From assembly GCA_025766275.1 (NCBI GenBank), contig JAFKAC010000127.1, positions 79,266-143,265 on the forward strand: a stretch of 64,000 nt of DNA, written 5' to 3'. A program made the position numbers and the translations under genes. The notes under the pieces were generated by a model. It was not told where the DNA came from. It saw nothing but the letters and a program-made list of their open reading frames with translations, and did no database searches. Positions 22,901 through 35,900 of this stretch are shown piece by piece. This DNA comes from Lactarius indigo (lineage: Eukaryota > Basidiomycota > Agaricomycetes > Russulales > Russulaceae). Each line of letters begins with the position of its first letter. Position 1 is the stretch's first letter.

Positions 22901-25008
22901 ACGAAGGGTAGCGGTCAGAGAGGTCACGAGCAAGAGTCGTGAAGCGGTGATAAGCCTCCCGTTTGGATTGCTCCTTCCGCAAAAAGATGAAGGATGACGT
23001 AAGACGATGGATTTTGTCGAAGCGATGTGCGATCTCATGCGCGATGCATGACTTTCCTATGCCTGCCTGCCCGAAAAGAACGAGACAGCGTTCGGAAGCG
23101 GGATTTTTCACCCAATCGACAATGAAATCCAGGAAGGCCGTGCGTGTTCCCGCGAGACAGCCCTTGTCGGGTGCGAATCGCGAACCTGTCCCATACGGGA
23201 TTTCTCTGATTTTGGTATCCATCTCTGTGACAATCCTCAGATCGACATCCTTCAAAATATCATAGTTACGTACCAGTGTCTGAGACCTGGTTAGAAACCC
23301 ACTTCAGCTGGGTAGCCAGGTCGTCTAGCTGGGCCGAAATTATTCCCACATCGTCCAAAATTTGGAGCGCAGTTATCTCTGTGGTAATGGTGGCCTCATC
23401 CAAGAAAGCCTTGTGGAGTGCGAGGAGAGTGCTGCGGAAGTCCTCGATCTTTCTGTCAACTTGACCGCCAGTATTCTTCAATATCCGCTTCCCTGAAAAC
23501 CGCATGTTTACGCCGGCCACCGAAATGGGTAAAAATCACATACATGATTTCGAGTTCTTTGCGTACGATTGGATAAAGTCACAGGAATTACAGACATGCT
23601 GCAACATGAGCGTAAGGATCTGTGCCTGCCTGGGAACACGCTCGACGGTTTTGATATGGTCCTCCCGATTCGTGAAATCAAACGCATCGTGCATGGCAAC
23701 GAGTAAGGTTCGGACGTTGTCGTCATGTTAAAATTGTTCTAGAAGCGTCTAGCATTCAAATAAACATGACATGAGTATTTCAATCCAACATCAGCGCAAA
23801 CAGATCACCTTGGGGATCGCAAAGAGTAGACCATATGCCATCTTCGCATACGGGTGAAGCTGAGGATGAAATTCTACTCAGTGAAGGATTGGCGAAAAGG
23901 ACATCGCATGCACCTCCGCAACGGAGCTCACAGCATCCATCACCCACTTGATCCTCCCGAGAGCGCCTTCCAATGTATTCGAGAGATTAATTGTCATCAT
24001 AGCTTCGTCGCCGTCACTGAGGGCATTCTTGGCAGGTGACATTCCCGTTCGCCGATCGGCCGCTGGCGGAGGGGTGCTCATATCGCTGGGAAGGCGAACC
24101 GTTGGAGGTGAGCGTGTTTCAGAGCCTGTGGCCACGGTGTTCGTGGAGACCTGTGCCATAGAGGGCTTCGTAGCTTCTCTAGGGGGCAAATCATCGATTT
24201 TGGTGGATCGGAGATTGGTGGCGCTAATAGGCAAGACCGGATAGGAAGTCGTGTTCGGTGACACAATGACCGTCAAGTAGAGCGTGACTGGCTCGATCGA
24301 CTGTCCAGCCTTTCTGTCGCTATTGGTAAGGGTAAACGGAAAGTCTACATTCGAGATGTTCAGGTAGTCGAGGAAGCTAGGTTTCTGATAAGAAACGAAC
24401 CGGTTTGGGACTCGACAGATATCATCTCATGCCTCCCAATAAGGATATCCGGACGTGCGAACCGCTCCGCATAAAGACGTAGTACAAGACGTGAAGATGG
24501 TTGTACGGTGCTAAACAGAACTCTCAGCCAAAACAGAGGACTAAAATGTATGCCTTACAAGATGCCAAGGTTCTCGTTCCACCGCACCGTTGCTCCCTCG
24601 GTCGGAACGCTCGATGTCTTTTTTTTTGTCGTCTGACTGGTTACAGCAACAAAAAACTTGAGGCCAAACAGATTCTTGACATGAGGGACATTGTGCGCTC
24701 GGAGGACTAAAAGCGACATCAAACGCCTATCGGGGAATCAGTGAGTCAGGACTCGAGTACATACCGGTCACCTCAACACGTAGGCTTTCTTGCGATTCGG
24801 AGATTCGAGGTCTATCCGAAGATAGTTCTCGACCAAGTGTCGGAACACAAAAAAAGGGATTGACGCACCCTCTTCCTGCATCTTGCGGTGATGAGGGACC
24901 CGGACTGGAGTAGTGTGGGTGACCGGTCACTATTAAGAAAGCCACGGGCCAATGGAAATTTACGCACGAATTTATTTGTGAGTTCTCCACATCTTGTGCA
25001 GCGGCCAT
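19908..25008 (-). pseudogene. C2-NACHT-WD40 STAND (NLR-like) gene, disrupted
   Basis: Ancestral product: an NLR-like signalling NTPase of the mushroom NACHT-WD40 type. In order on the minus strand: a C2-like beta sandwich (about 24240-24730; VLRAHNVPHVKNLFGL, RLVLRLYAERFARPDILIG, FPFTLTNSDRKA), a linker, a helical domain (HPYAKMAYGLLFAIPK, NTGGQVDRKIEDF, ITTEITALQILDDVG), the NACHT core with Walker A FGQAGIGKSCIAHEIAH and Walker B ILVVIDALDE, sensor VLVTSRPE, a winged-helix-like region, then WD40 repeats to the stop at 19908. Four breaks remain after intron removal: TAA at 23728-23730, a frameshift near 22860, a frameshift near 21877, and TGA at 20616-20618 replacing the Gly codon of an FTGHT motif. 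The start is uncertain (MAAAQ at 25008 is one choice). Confidence 0.8.
20240..21384 (-). repeat. Nine near-identical tandem WD40 repeats, about 127 bp each
   Basis: Each unit encodes SVAFSPDGQRIVSGS, a variable dipeptide, TIRVWN, then TTGE and AGPFTGHT. Variation concentrates at a few positions just before SVAF and after SGS. Two further degenerate repeats lie at 19990-20240. The eighth-highest similarity between units is at DNA as well as protein level, as expected for repeat reshuffling. Confidence 0.88.
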
Positions 25009-25145
25009 ACTGGACGGTAGAATGGATTGAATAGACAGAACGTCTAGGTAACCAGTGCTGTCTGACTGAGACAACTCGGGCCGTTCTCGCCGAGAAAGTG
25101 CCACGAAAGTGAAAGTACGCGACTCAACTCGCGACTCTGACACTC

Positions 25146-26810
25146 ATGCTCCCCCGTCATCTACGCCGTGCCATTCCCGCGCCGACCCCCCTCCGCTTAG
25201 CCGCCTTAACCGCCAATGCCCACCGCTCCCATGCGCTCGCCGCGCTGCGCTACCGCCCCGTCGCTGGCGCCATGTCCTCTTTCCACTCATCTTCCCGTCG
25301 TAGTGACGAGTTGCCGAAATCTCCCTTCCAGACGTTCGTAGACGTGCTGAGGGACGAGCTACGGAAAAACAGGGAACTGCAGGAAAACGTGAAGCAGCTC
25401 CAGGGTGACGTGGACAAGTTCCAGGACTCGGAGGCGATGAGAAAGGCGAGAGCCGCGTACGAACGAGCCAGGGTGCGTTCTCGTTGTTGGAACCCCCCTC
25501 TCGTAGACTACTCACTGACTCGCCAATTTTATTTTATTCAACCAGCTCACGTCGAGCATCAAAGAGAACCCGCGACTTCGGGCTGCCGCTGAGGAGCTCA
25601 AAAAGCGTGGTGTTAAAGTCGGCGACGCGGTCTCCGAAGCGCTCAAGACGATGGAGGAGAGCGAACTCGCCCGTGCAGTACGTGTTTTTTTCTTTCTCCC
25701 GACTGCCGTTTCTCATTACGGTCTATGTAGATATCCAGGGCGACCGCAGCCGTCTCTTCTACTATTGCCACCACGACGGAGCCTATTCGCAACACCGCTG
25801 CGTACAAGACCCTCGCGGAGACTCTCGTTGACGCGCTCGACGATTCTGGCACCGCCAAACATGCTGGTTTCGAGGAAAAGGAGGCGCGGAGGGCACGCCG
25901 GCAGCTCCGTCTTGCCAAGGCGGGCAAAGAGGGTCGCATCAAGGCGCGCGTCCCCGTCAACCCCGAGTGAGTATATTCTCTCCTCTAGCGATCGTGTCGT
26001 ACCTCAACTACGTCCCACACAGCGCGGGAGAGGCGCTCGTCCTGCACGCCTCGTCCCCGCGGCAAGAGCGCTGGCAGCAGATCAAGGAGACGAACCCGAT
26101 CCTGCGCAAGTTCGCCGCGCTGAACGAGGCGTACAAGGAGTCGGAGAACCCGGTCGTGCTGTCGCTCCGGTCGGTCACGTCGACTGTCGCGTCGTGGTTC
26201 GACGAGAACGAGACGGCACAGGTGCTACGGAGCATGAAGGTGCTCGACCCGGGCTTCTCGATGGAGGGGTTCGAGCGGGAGCTGCGAGAGTACATCGTAC
26301 CGGAGGTGGTGGATGCGTACCTGAGCGCGGACAACGAGGCGCTCAAGTCGTGGTGCTCCGAGGCGGTACGTGACACCCCATTTATTTTTGTTTTTATTGA
26401 CGCACGTCGATAGACGTACAACGTGCTCTGGGCGACGATGGAGCAATACCTGCGCCAGGGCATGCAGCCCGACTCAAAGGTCCTCGACATCCGGCAGGTG
26501 GATGTGAGCACGGGGCGCTTCCTCGAGGATAACACGCCCGTTTTCGTGATTACGTTCACGACGCAGGAAGTCCTACTGTTCCGTGACCGCAAAACGCGCG
26601 AAGTCGTCGTCGGTGCTGAGGACCGCGTCGAGCAATGCAATTATGCGGCCGTCGTCACGCGCGTGGAGGAAGAGCTCGAGAATGAGCTCACGGGTGGTTG
26701 GAAGGTCATCGAGGTGCGTTTTGTTTTGTCTTATTTCCTTGCATGAAGAGCACAATTGGTAACGGGCGCTAATGTAGATGGCTCGCCGGTCGGGGCGCGC
26801 GTATCTATAA
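25146..26810 (+). CDS. TIM44: TIM44, mitochondrial import motor subunit (456 aa)
   Basis: Peripheral inner-membrane protein that tethers mtHsp70 to the TIM23 channel. Six exons: 25146-25472, 25546-25677, 25731-25966, 26023-26365, 26414-26713, 26778-26810; total 1,371 nt with all phases consistent. The N-terminus (MLPRHLRRAIPAPTPLRLAA) is a basic presequence. It is followed by the charged segment FVDVLRDELRKNRELQENVKQ and by KENPRLRAAAEELKK. The C-terminal Tim44 domain (about residues 240-456) has RQERWQQIKETNPILRKF, LDPGFSMEGFERELREY, and YNVLWATMEQYLRQGM. The last exon is only 11 codons (MARRSGRAYL). It is head to head with the STAND pseudogene, about 137 bp between the two likely starts. 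Confidence 0.93.
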
Positions 26811-27194
26811 CTTGGCCCGCTCAATACCCTGTCGGACGACCCCTCTAAAATGCATTCGCCTCGCCTCGCACATTGTTTTGTTGCAAGCACACGCCGGTCT
26901 CTTGCTATCGTCAACGTACCACCGCCATCATCGCCACCGCCACAACCACCACTCGGGAAAAAAATATGTATACGCATATATTAATCCATATTAGACTATG
27001 CACAAGCGCTAAATTTGAGCGACTTTTGTGTGTTTGCCAACCCCGTCAACAAACAACAAGTAAATGATATATACCGCACACTTTTCCAAACAGAACCAAG
27101 ATTTTTTAAATTCAATACTAGCAACATGTTGAGATAGAGAAAACAAGAATGGGAGTAAAGGTACCCACGGGTCATTGGTACTTGGCTGGTCTAT
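26811..27194. other. Tail-to-tail gap between TIM44 and SUR2
   Basis: AT-rich shared 3' region with T and A runs and several AATAAA-like words. No gene seen. Confidence 0.5.
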
Positions 27195-28214
27195 CTATGA
27201 GCTCTTGAGCTTGGAGCGGCGTTCCTCGATGTCCTGCCGGGTCATGCGCGTGCCGAGGATGACATCCCAATGGACAAACCAAGGCTGAGAGAAATTAGAC
27301 TTGATGCCGATGATCTGGTGGTGGATATCGTGGTAATCTGCCGTGTTTCCGCTGAACATCTGGAGTGGGTCGAAAGGAAGGCGATATCCGCAGTGGTCGT
27401 CAACGGTCTTGCAGGTCGAGAGGGCGAAGAAGAGGGCGGCCTGTCGGACGGAGAGGCGCGCGATGGCCTCGGAGAGCACGGCGCCAAATGAATCGAGCAG
27501 GAAACCCTCGATGGGGTGGTTGTAGAGCGCGCCAAAGGCATACGGCACGTAGAGCCGGTGGTGCACCGAGTGGAGGTGCTTGTAGAGGAACTTGTTGATG
27601 TGCATCGCGCGATGGAGGAAGTATTGCCAGGTGTCGAGGACGACCCTGAGAGAAACAAAAGGAGGTCAGCGACGGGTACGGATACCAGGAGGGAACACGT
27701 ACATGGCGAGGACGAGTTGCACGGCAGGGATGAGGTACCAATATATGATATAGGCGAGCCGCGGCGACGCGTCTCTGAAGAGGGGATACGCTTGCTCGTC
27801 CGAGGGGGAGAGGAAGAGCAAGCCGAAGGAGGAGGACAGGGCACGGGCAACGGCGCGCATCGCCGCGGGGTGGTCGGTATGTTCTGGCGCGTCGGACAGC
27901 CAAAAGTACCCTAGGACGGTCTGGAGTGCCTGCTGAAAGACGACGGCGCGGAAGACCTCAGAACGGGTTGCGCGGTTGCGGGAGGAAACCTCTGCGGAGT
28001 CATGTATGCGATAGCGGTCGAGCCACGCCCATTTGGAGATGTCGAGGAGATGGAAGATAGCAGAGGTGAACCAGTATGCGAGAACGGGGAGTATCACGGC
28101 GAGGAGAGGGTCGGAGAGACCAGGGACGAGAGAAGTAACCTGTGGGAAATAAAAAGGGTGAGAATGGAATATGGGATGATCATGGGGAACAGTGGTGTTG
28201 ACGGTGGAGGACAT
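27195..28214 (-). CDS. SUR2: Sphinganine C4-hydroxylase (SUR2-like), 320 aa
   Basis: Adds the C4 hydroxyl to dihydrosphingosine, giving phytosphingosine in the ER membrane. Exons 27703-28214 and 27195-27645 with a 57-nt intron (GTACGT donor); 963 nt. The fatty-acid hydroxylase iron motifs are all present: HRAMH (182-186), HSVHH (196-200) and HDIHH (276-280). The family-typical WLDRYRIHDSAEVSSRNR lies in the first exon, and several hydrophobic segments (AVILPVLAYWFTSAIF, IIYWYLIPAVQLVLAM) surround it. A possible additional in-frame intron in the first exon (51 nt, GTTCCC to CCCACAG) would shorten the N-terminus without changing frame. It is divergent from the UCH gene and near ERG1. Confidence 0.9.
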
Positions 28215-28694
28215 GCTTGTATCTCACTCACAGGCGCGCACTGACGAAAATGACACGACTGCGGAGTGAGCGGGGAATGAAGTTAACTAATTATTATCTG
28301 AGATCTAAGTCCTATCGTCTGTATTCGTCATCGTTCCTGCTCGTCTATGTCGGGTTGATCCTAAGCGACAACAAAAGATGGTGCATCGAAGATGACTTGG
28401 TGTCGAATGAGAGTGTCTGAAGTCTGTACATTCACGGGATAGCGAGTATCCTTTACGACCGTCATCATATATGTTTTTAGTAGCCATTTATTCCTGTGCC
28501 CACATTTCAGAGCGTGGGTCCTATGAGCTAGGGCCGACGGAGCAGCACTGAGAGATGCAAACATTTGTTTTGATTATAGTAGTTTTGGCACTCAAACATG
28601 TCCTTTTTTGTGCAGTGGAGTGAAAAAAAAAAATGAGAGAACGCTCCAATGATGCAAGTGATCCGGCCGTCATCTTACCACTAACGCTTACAAG
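28215..28694. other. Divergent promoter region of SUR2 and the UCH gene
   Basis: 480 bp between the two starts. No strong TATA. An A10 run lies near 28623. No gene seen. Confidence 0.5.
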
Positions 28695-29853
28695 ATGTCT
28701 CGTTGGATCCCTCTCGAAAGTGATCCCGAGGTACCGTACAGCTACCAGTCATCTCGGACACTCAAGCGTTGCTTAATTCCATTCGTCGATTACCCGTTCT
28801 AATTAGCTTTTTAACGATGTCTGTATATTGGTCACTTCTTTATTTATAGCCGACTCACTCTCAAAGATCCGTCTAGTGGGCACGCAAAGTTGGTCTAGTC
28901 GAATCAGATGCAGAATTCGTAGATGTATATGGCCTAGATAGTGACGTGCGTATGCACTGCATCAAAATCCCATATAGCTGAACTGACGTGGACTATTCGC
29001 CAGCTACTCGATATCGTTCCCCAGCCAGTCAAGGCGGTCATCTTGCTTTTCCCGATCCGCGGTAAACTCGAAGAACTCAGAGAAGCCGAAGAGGCTCAGA
29101 TCAAAGAAAAGGGCCAGGTTCCAGTCGATCCAACAGTGTTCTGGATCAAGCAGACCGTACGTCGCATCCCCTCATCTTGGTGAAGTCCGTTGTATCCGAG
29201 CCGTATGTGCGAGGGCAGATCCCGAATGCATGCGGCACGATTGGCCTGCTGCATGCCCTGACAAACGTAAGGTCGACCAGATATACCGTCGGACGATATT
29301 GATATTGATATCGATGGTTCGTTTGTAGGCTCAAGTTGTATATGAGCCCGGAAGCCCGATCACCCAGTTCATCGACGCTTGTCAAGGCAGGTAACACGAT
29401 CTACGTCCCCAAGCTCCTAACAGCCCTCGACAGATAAGACGCCGCTAGAGCGTGCCGAATTCCTCGAATCAACAAAGATCTTCGCCGACATTCATGCTGC
29501 CACCGCGGCTGGTGGACAGACCGATCCCTCTGCTAATCTGAACACAGACTTGCACTTTACCTGTTTCGTGCAGGCTCCCGAAGCATCCGCACGTGAGGCA
29601 GAGGTCGTGACGGACAAGCAACGTCTCATCGAATTAGATGGGGGCAGAGCCGGGCCCGTCGATCGGGGTGAGTCGACGGATCTGTTAAAGGTACGTGCTA
29701 CTCGTTACTATCTATCTCCCATACAACTGTGCGTTTTCTTAGGACGTGGCCAAGTACGTTAAAGAACAGATCATTCCCAAGGCACCAAGCTTGGAATTCA
29801 GTCTTATCGCGCTGGCTGGTGAGCTTGGTGAGCCGGTTCTGTCGGAAGAGTAG
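28695..29853 (+). CDS. Ubiquitin C-terminal hydrolase, UCH-L3/Yuh1 type (247 aa)
   Basis: Cysteine protease that clears small adducts from ubiquitin or Nedd8 C-termini. Eight exons: 28695-28730, 28807-28818, 28877-28945, 29004-29156, 29219-29266, 29329-29386, 29434-29690, 29743-29853; total 744 nt. The active site is complete: oxyanion Gln89 and nucleophile Cys95 in IPNACGTIGLLHAL, His166 in DLHFTCFV, and the downstream Asp in ELDGGRAGPVDRG. Exon 2 is a 12-nt microexon (LFND) that restores the family's DPE-LFND-WARK sequence. Intron 29387-29433 starts with GC (AAG|GCAGGT) and is needed to read CQDKTPLE. The crossover-loop region is long and acidic. Very likely functional. Confidence 0.9.
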
Positions 29854-30085
29854 GGCGTTGTACGTTATTATGATATGATTCTATCATGTGATATATTGGT
29901 GATGGCTTTGAGTTACTGTAGAGGCGTCGCGACAGTGATGAACTTCCAACCAAAAAAGGAAAATACGAAAAGTGACACGATTTTTTGCATCGTCCGTCCA
30001 TGCGAGAGTGCATATAACTCGTATCATCGTCCCTTCGTTCTTTTAGTCCTTCATCTTCGTTGAGAAACAAAAAAGGGGGGATCAG

Positions 30086-31800
<1,715 letters not shown>

Positions 31801-31804
<4 letters not shown>

Positions 31805-31954
31805 CGTGTCTAGGCATGCTGAGTTGAGCGGATTGTCTTACTCGCGCACCGGATGGATGGGTCCATCCTACTCGTGCTCCATTGTCCGTGTACCTATGAA
31901 GTCTAGACTAATACGATCGATACCCTTAGAAGCTTTCTTAGAAGACTGCGATTT
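31801..31954 (+). repeat. Direct repeat, copy A (begins at the ERG1 stop)
   Basis: Diverged direct repeat of 38446-38596. Shared words include AGCGTGTC, GGATGGATGGGTCCATC, GTGTACCT, CTAATA/GCTAATATGATCGATACC and TTAGAAGACTGCGATT in the same order. Copy A overlaps the ERG1 stop codon and 3' UTR. Confidence 0.7.
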
Positions 31955-32990
31955 CTGGATCGATCGGTGTCTTTGGATGAAGGCTGGCACACTGGCATTG
32001 GACTGTAAAGTAATACCTGAGGATTAGGCGCTGAGCAGTGCAGATCTGGAGTGACTTGCCGAGTCTCTGTGCGAGTTGTTGTTTTGAGGTGCATCATGCT
32101 CATGGGTCACTCCGCTCCTCCCGTGCGGCTGGACAGGCGCTACTTCCCTTCTTGAGGTTTATGAGGTCTGGCCCTTGTTATTTCTGTCAGGCTACGGGCC
32201 TGAATTGGCGAGCATTTGGTGGGCAAGCTTGGTTTATCTCCTTGTCAACGATACCTTCATCTCTTTTGGTGTTGGATTAGCATACAGGCGATCTGGGCCT
32301 AGAGCATCGTAATAGTCGCAGCGGAGGAGGTGGTCATACTTTACGACGCTGACCTTACTTCAAATTCCACTGTGCCAATTCCACACTTTCCTTGCTCACT
32401 GTCGAGCGAATCTTTCCGACAATACTTGAATATCCCGTTTGTTGTTGTATAATACAACAGTACCGCGACCGACGACTCGGACTCGGGGTCGTTTTGTACA
32501 TGGTATTTACATGATCCAACTCCTACAAATCTGTTACCACCAGAGAAAGCCTACATACAGGTGGGAAGGAGGGCCGTTACGACTTCATTGTGCTTTATTG
32601 GAGACGAGAGTGGTAGGGAGACCTGGTTGACGAAAGAAGAGGGCTGGGCCGGGAGAAGAGAGTAGAGGCAGGCCAAGTATGTGTGGGGACAGCCTAGGAC
32701 TTAGTAGATGCTCCAAGGCAAGTAGTCAGTGATACGCAGAGAGGATGAGACCGGGAGCGTAGAGTGCCAAGTCGTAGGAGTCGAGAGGACAGCAATGTTC
32801 CTAGGGGGTCCAGGTCGAAAAGGCGACGGCGCATGTTTGCGCTCTTACGGTTAAATTGTGCGTCTACGGAGGCAGTGCTACGGTAGTATAAGGTCATCGC
32901 ACCTGTGCTCAGCGCCAGGACCCGCTGTGAGTGTTTTCCCACGTACCCTCTGCCTCGACCACTAAATGGTCCTCGACAGATCGTTCAAAG
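31955..32990. other. Intergenic, ERG1 to the Goodbye-NACHT-ANK gene
   Basis: No gene recognised in about 1 kb. The last 100 bp is the likely promoter and leader of the STAND gene. Short ORFs here lack domain or splice support. Confidence 0.5.
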
Positions 32991-35900
32991 ATGCCTTCTA
33001 CGTCATTTCAATCCATCCTTGATGCTGCCCTCGCCGATTATGCCAACCAGATCGGGATCGACCTTGCCAAACATCCCTCTGCTGACCGCCTCCAAGTCTG
33101 CCGTTCTCCCGATGACGTCATGAAGCTGCTCGAAGACAAAGCGAACGAATTCAAAGACTACCGAGACGGAAATCGCGAGTTGATTGACCGTCTTAAACCG
33201 GTAGTGAGTGTCATCCACGCGTTTTCTGGTGTTCTTGGAGAAGCCGTTAGCTTCGTGAGCCGAATACCCTCACTTTTCTCCTTCGCATTTTTTACTGACC
33301 TGCTACTACCAGGTTCCGTTCCAACCAGCAGGAGCGATCTTCGCTGGCGTGGATATTCTCTTCGCAGTACGTATACTCTGGCGTTCTTCGACTACACAGC
33401 CTCACAATATCTGGACGCCACAGGCAGCCAGCGATGTTAGCTCTAGCTACGATGCGCTCGTTGACTTGTTTGAATGCCTTGGAACTTTCCTCAAACGCCT
33501 TCGGATCTACACCGATCTCCCATTAACTCCCCCAATGACGGATATAGTCGTAAAGATTATGGTCGAGCTACTCTCCGTGCTTGCTCTCGCTACGAAACAG
33601 GCCAAGCAGGGCAGATTCAGTAGGTGGACCCTTGTCTTCGACGTCCGATAGTTCAACATGACGCAGAGAAATTTGCAAAAAAGCTACTAGGAGACAGCGA
33701 GATCGAGGCTGTCCTGCGGAGATTGGACCGTCTCACGCAGGATGAAGGTCGGATGGCTGTGGCCCAGACCCTGGAAGTGGTTCACGGCCTTATGGAAGCC
33801 ATGAAGGTGGTCATGAACGGTACGCAATGTTTGCTCAGCTGGTCACAGTCATTCAAGTGAGTTGTCTGGTAGATGGAAAGGCGTCAATGGATGCTATTTG
33901 GAGGGCTCTAGATATGATGCAACAAATGGCGGATGATATAAACAAGATCAGGCGTTAGTTATTAAGGGATTCTTCCGTTGGGGGTTGACGGCACTAAAAC
34001 TGGTTGCAGGTGACCAGTTGCAAAAGGAGTCCCGAACTTGGCTCTCCCCCCCAGATCCGTCGCCAAACTACGACAATGCGTGCGAAATCCAGAAAGACGG
34101 AACTGCCACGTGGTTTTTCGAGGGAAACGTCTTTACTGAGTGGAACGAGAAGGGTCCCCTGTTGTGGATCCACGGAAAGCGTACGTTTCCGATTCTAGCC
34201 TTGCGACAAATACTGATTCCTCTCCCTCTCTGTAGCGGGTTCTGGAAAAAGTATTCTGATGTATGTGTCATGTCTCACCGCATTCAGTCATATTTGTTCA
34301 CGGAATTAGGTCGTCAATTATCCGAGAAATTGACCGGATGCGCAAGGCGGGATTAGCGTCGATGGCCTACTTTTATTTTGACTTCAGGGACACTCAGAAG
34401 CAACATAAACGTGGTCTTCTCTCTTCTCTCCTTTCCCAACTCAGTGCCGAGTCCGATCCCTGCTATCATATTTTGTCCCAGCTATTTTCTGCCCACGCCG
34501 GAGGCACACGTCAACCTTCCGATCGTGCGCTCTCAGATCTTCTCTTTGAAATGCTCGAAGTTCAAGGACGACCTGCGATGTACATTATTATTGATGCTCT
34601 CGATGAATGCCCCAACACCTCCGGGATGCCGACCCCGCGTGAAAAGGTGCTCGAGTTTCTGGTGGATCTTGTCGATTTACAACTCCGGAACGTACATATA
34701 TGTATTTCCAGTCGCCCGGAGTTTGACATTCGAACTTATCTCGAACCCCTGAAGCCGTTGAGCGTGTCGCTCGATGACGAAACCGGACAAAAGGCGGACA
34801 TATTGGGATACATCACATCGGCCGTGCATTCTGATAGGAGGATGCGAAGATGGTCGGCAGAGGATCAGCAGCTGGTTATTAGCACACTCTCAGACAAGGC
34901 CGACGGGATGTAAGCAATTTCCTTTCATGGTTTCTCGGGACTGTCGCTCAATAAGTGGTGTAGGTTCAGATGGGTTTACTGTCAGTTGGAGATTCTGCGC
35001 CGATGCTTTCCTTCGAGCATCCGAGAGACTTTGGTTAGCTTGCCAAAGACGTTGGACGCGACGTATGAACACACGTTACTGGGAATCGATGAAGAGAAAT
35101 GGCAATCCGCACACCGGCTCCTTCAATGTCTCGCCGTATCTACTAGACCACTTTGCGTTGAGGAGCTCGCGGAGATTACGGCATTTCGGTTTGATAAAGG
35201 AGCACTCCCCCAGTTTGACGCAGGGTGGCGACTAAGCGACGCGGAAGAAGCTGTACTTTCTGCATGCTCCAGTCTCATCACCATCACCAATGTGAATGGG
35301 TCTCGAATCGTTCAATTCGCCCATTTTTCCGTCAAGGAATACCTGACATCTGACCGCCTCGCCACCGCGAGTGAGAATATCTCTCGCTATCACATTTCCC
35401 CTCACTCGGCACATACTACTCTCGCACAAGCCTCCCTTGGTGTCTTACTCCAGCTCGACGGCCGCATCGACAAGGAGAGTATCAGGAAGTTTCCGCTTGC
35501 GGATTACGCCGCTCGACACTGGATCGACCACTGCCGACTCGGGGACATGTCATCGATGATCCAGAATTCTATGAAGTGCCTGTTTGACCGAGAGAGGCCG
35601 CACTTCTCTGCGTGGGTATGGATATGGGACATTGACGACCCTTGGCAAAAGCCCATGTCTACGGCGAACCCAGTGCGACCAGAGGCATCCCCATTATATT
35701 ACGCCATACTTTGTGGTTTCCTCTGGCTTATCGAACACCTAATCATCACCTACCCAGGGGATGTCGACACTAGGGGAGGGTTTCATGAGACGCCGTTGCT
35801 TGCGGCTCTCAGGAAGGAAGGTGTCGACGTTACTTCGTCATCAACTCAGCACGACGCTGGTGTGTATGCCCTGAAGAACGGGGATATGAATCCACTGCGC

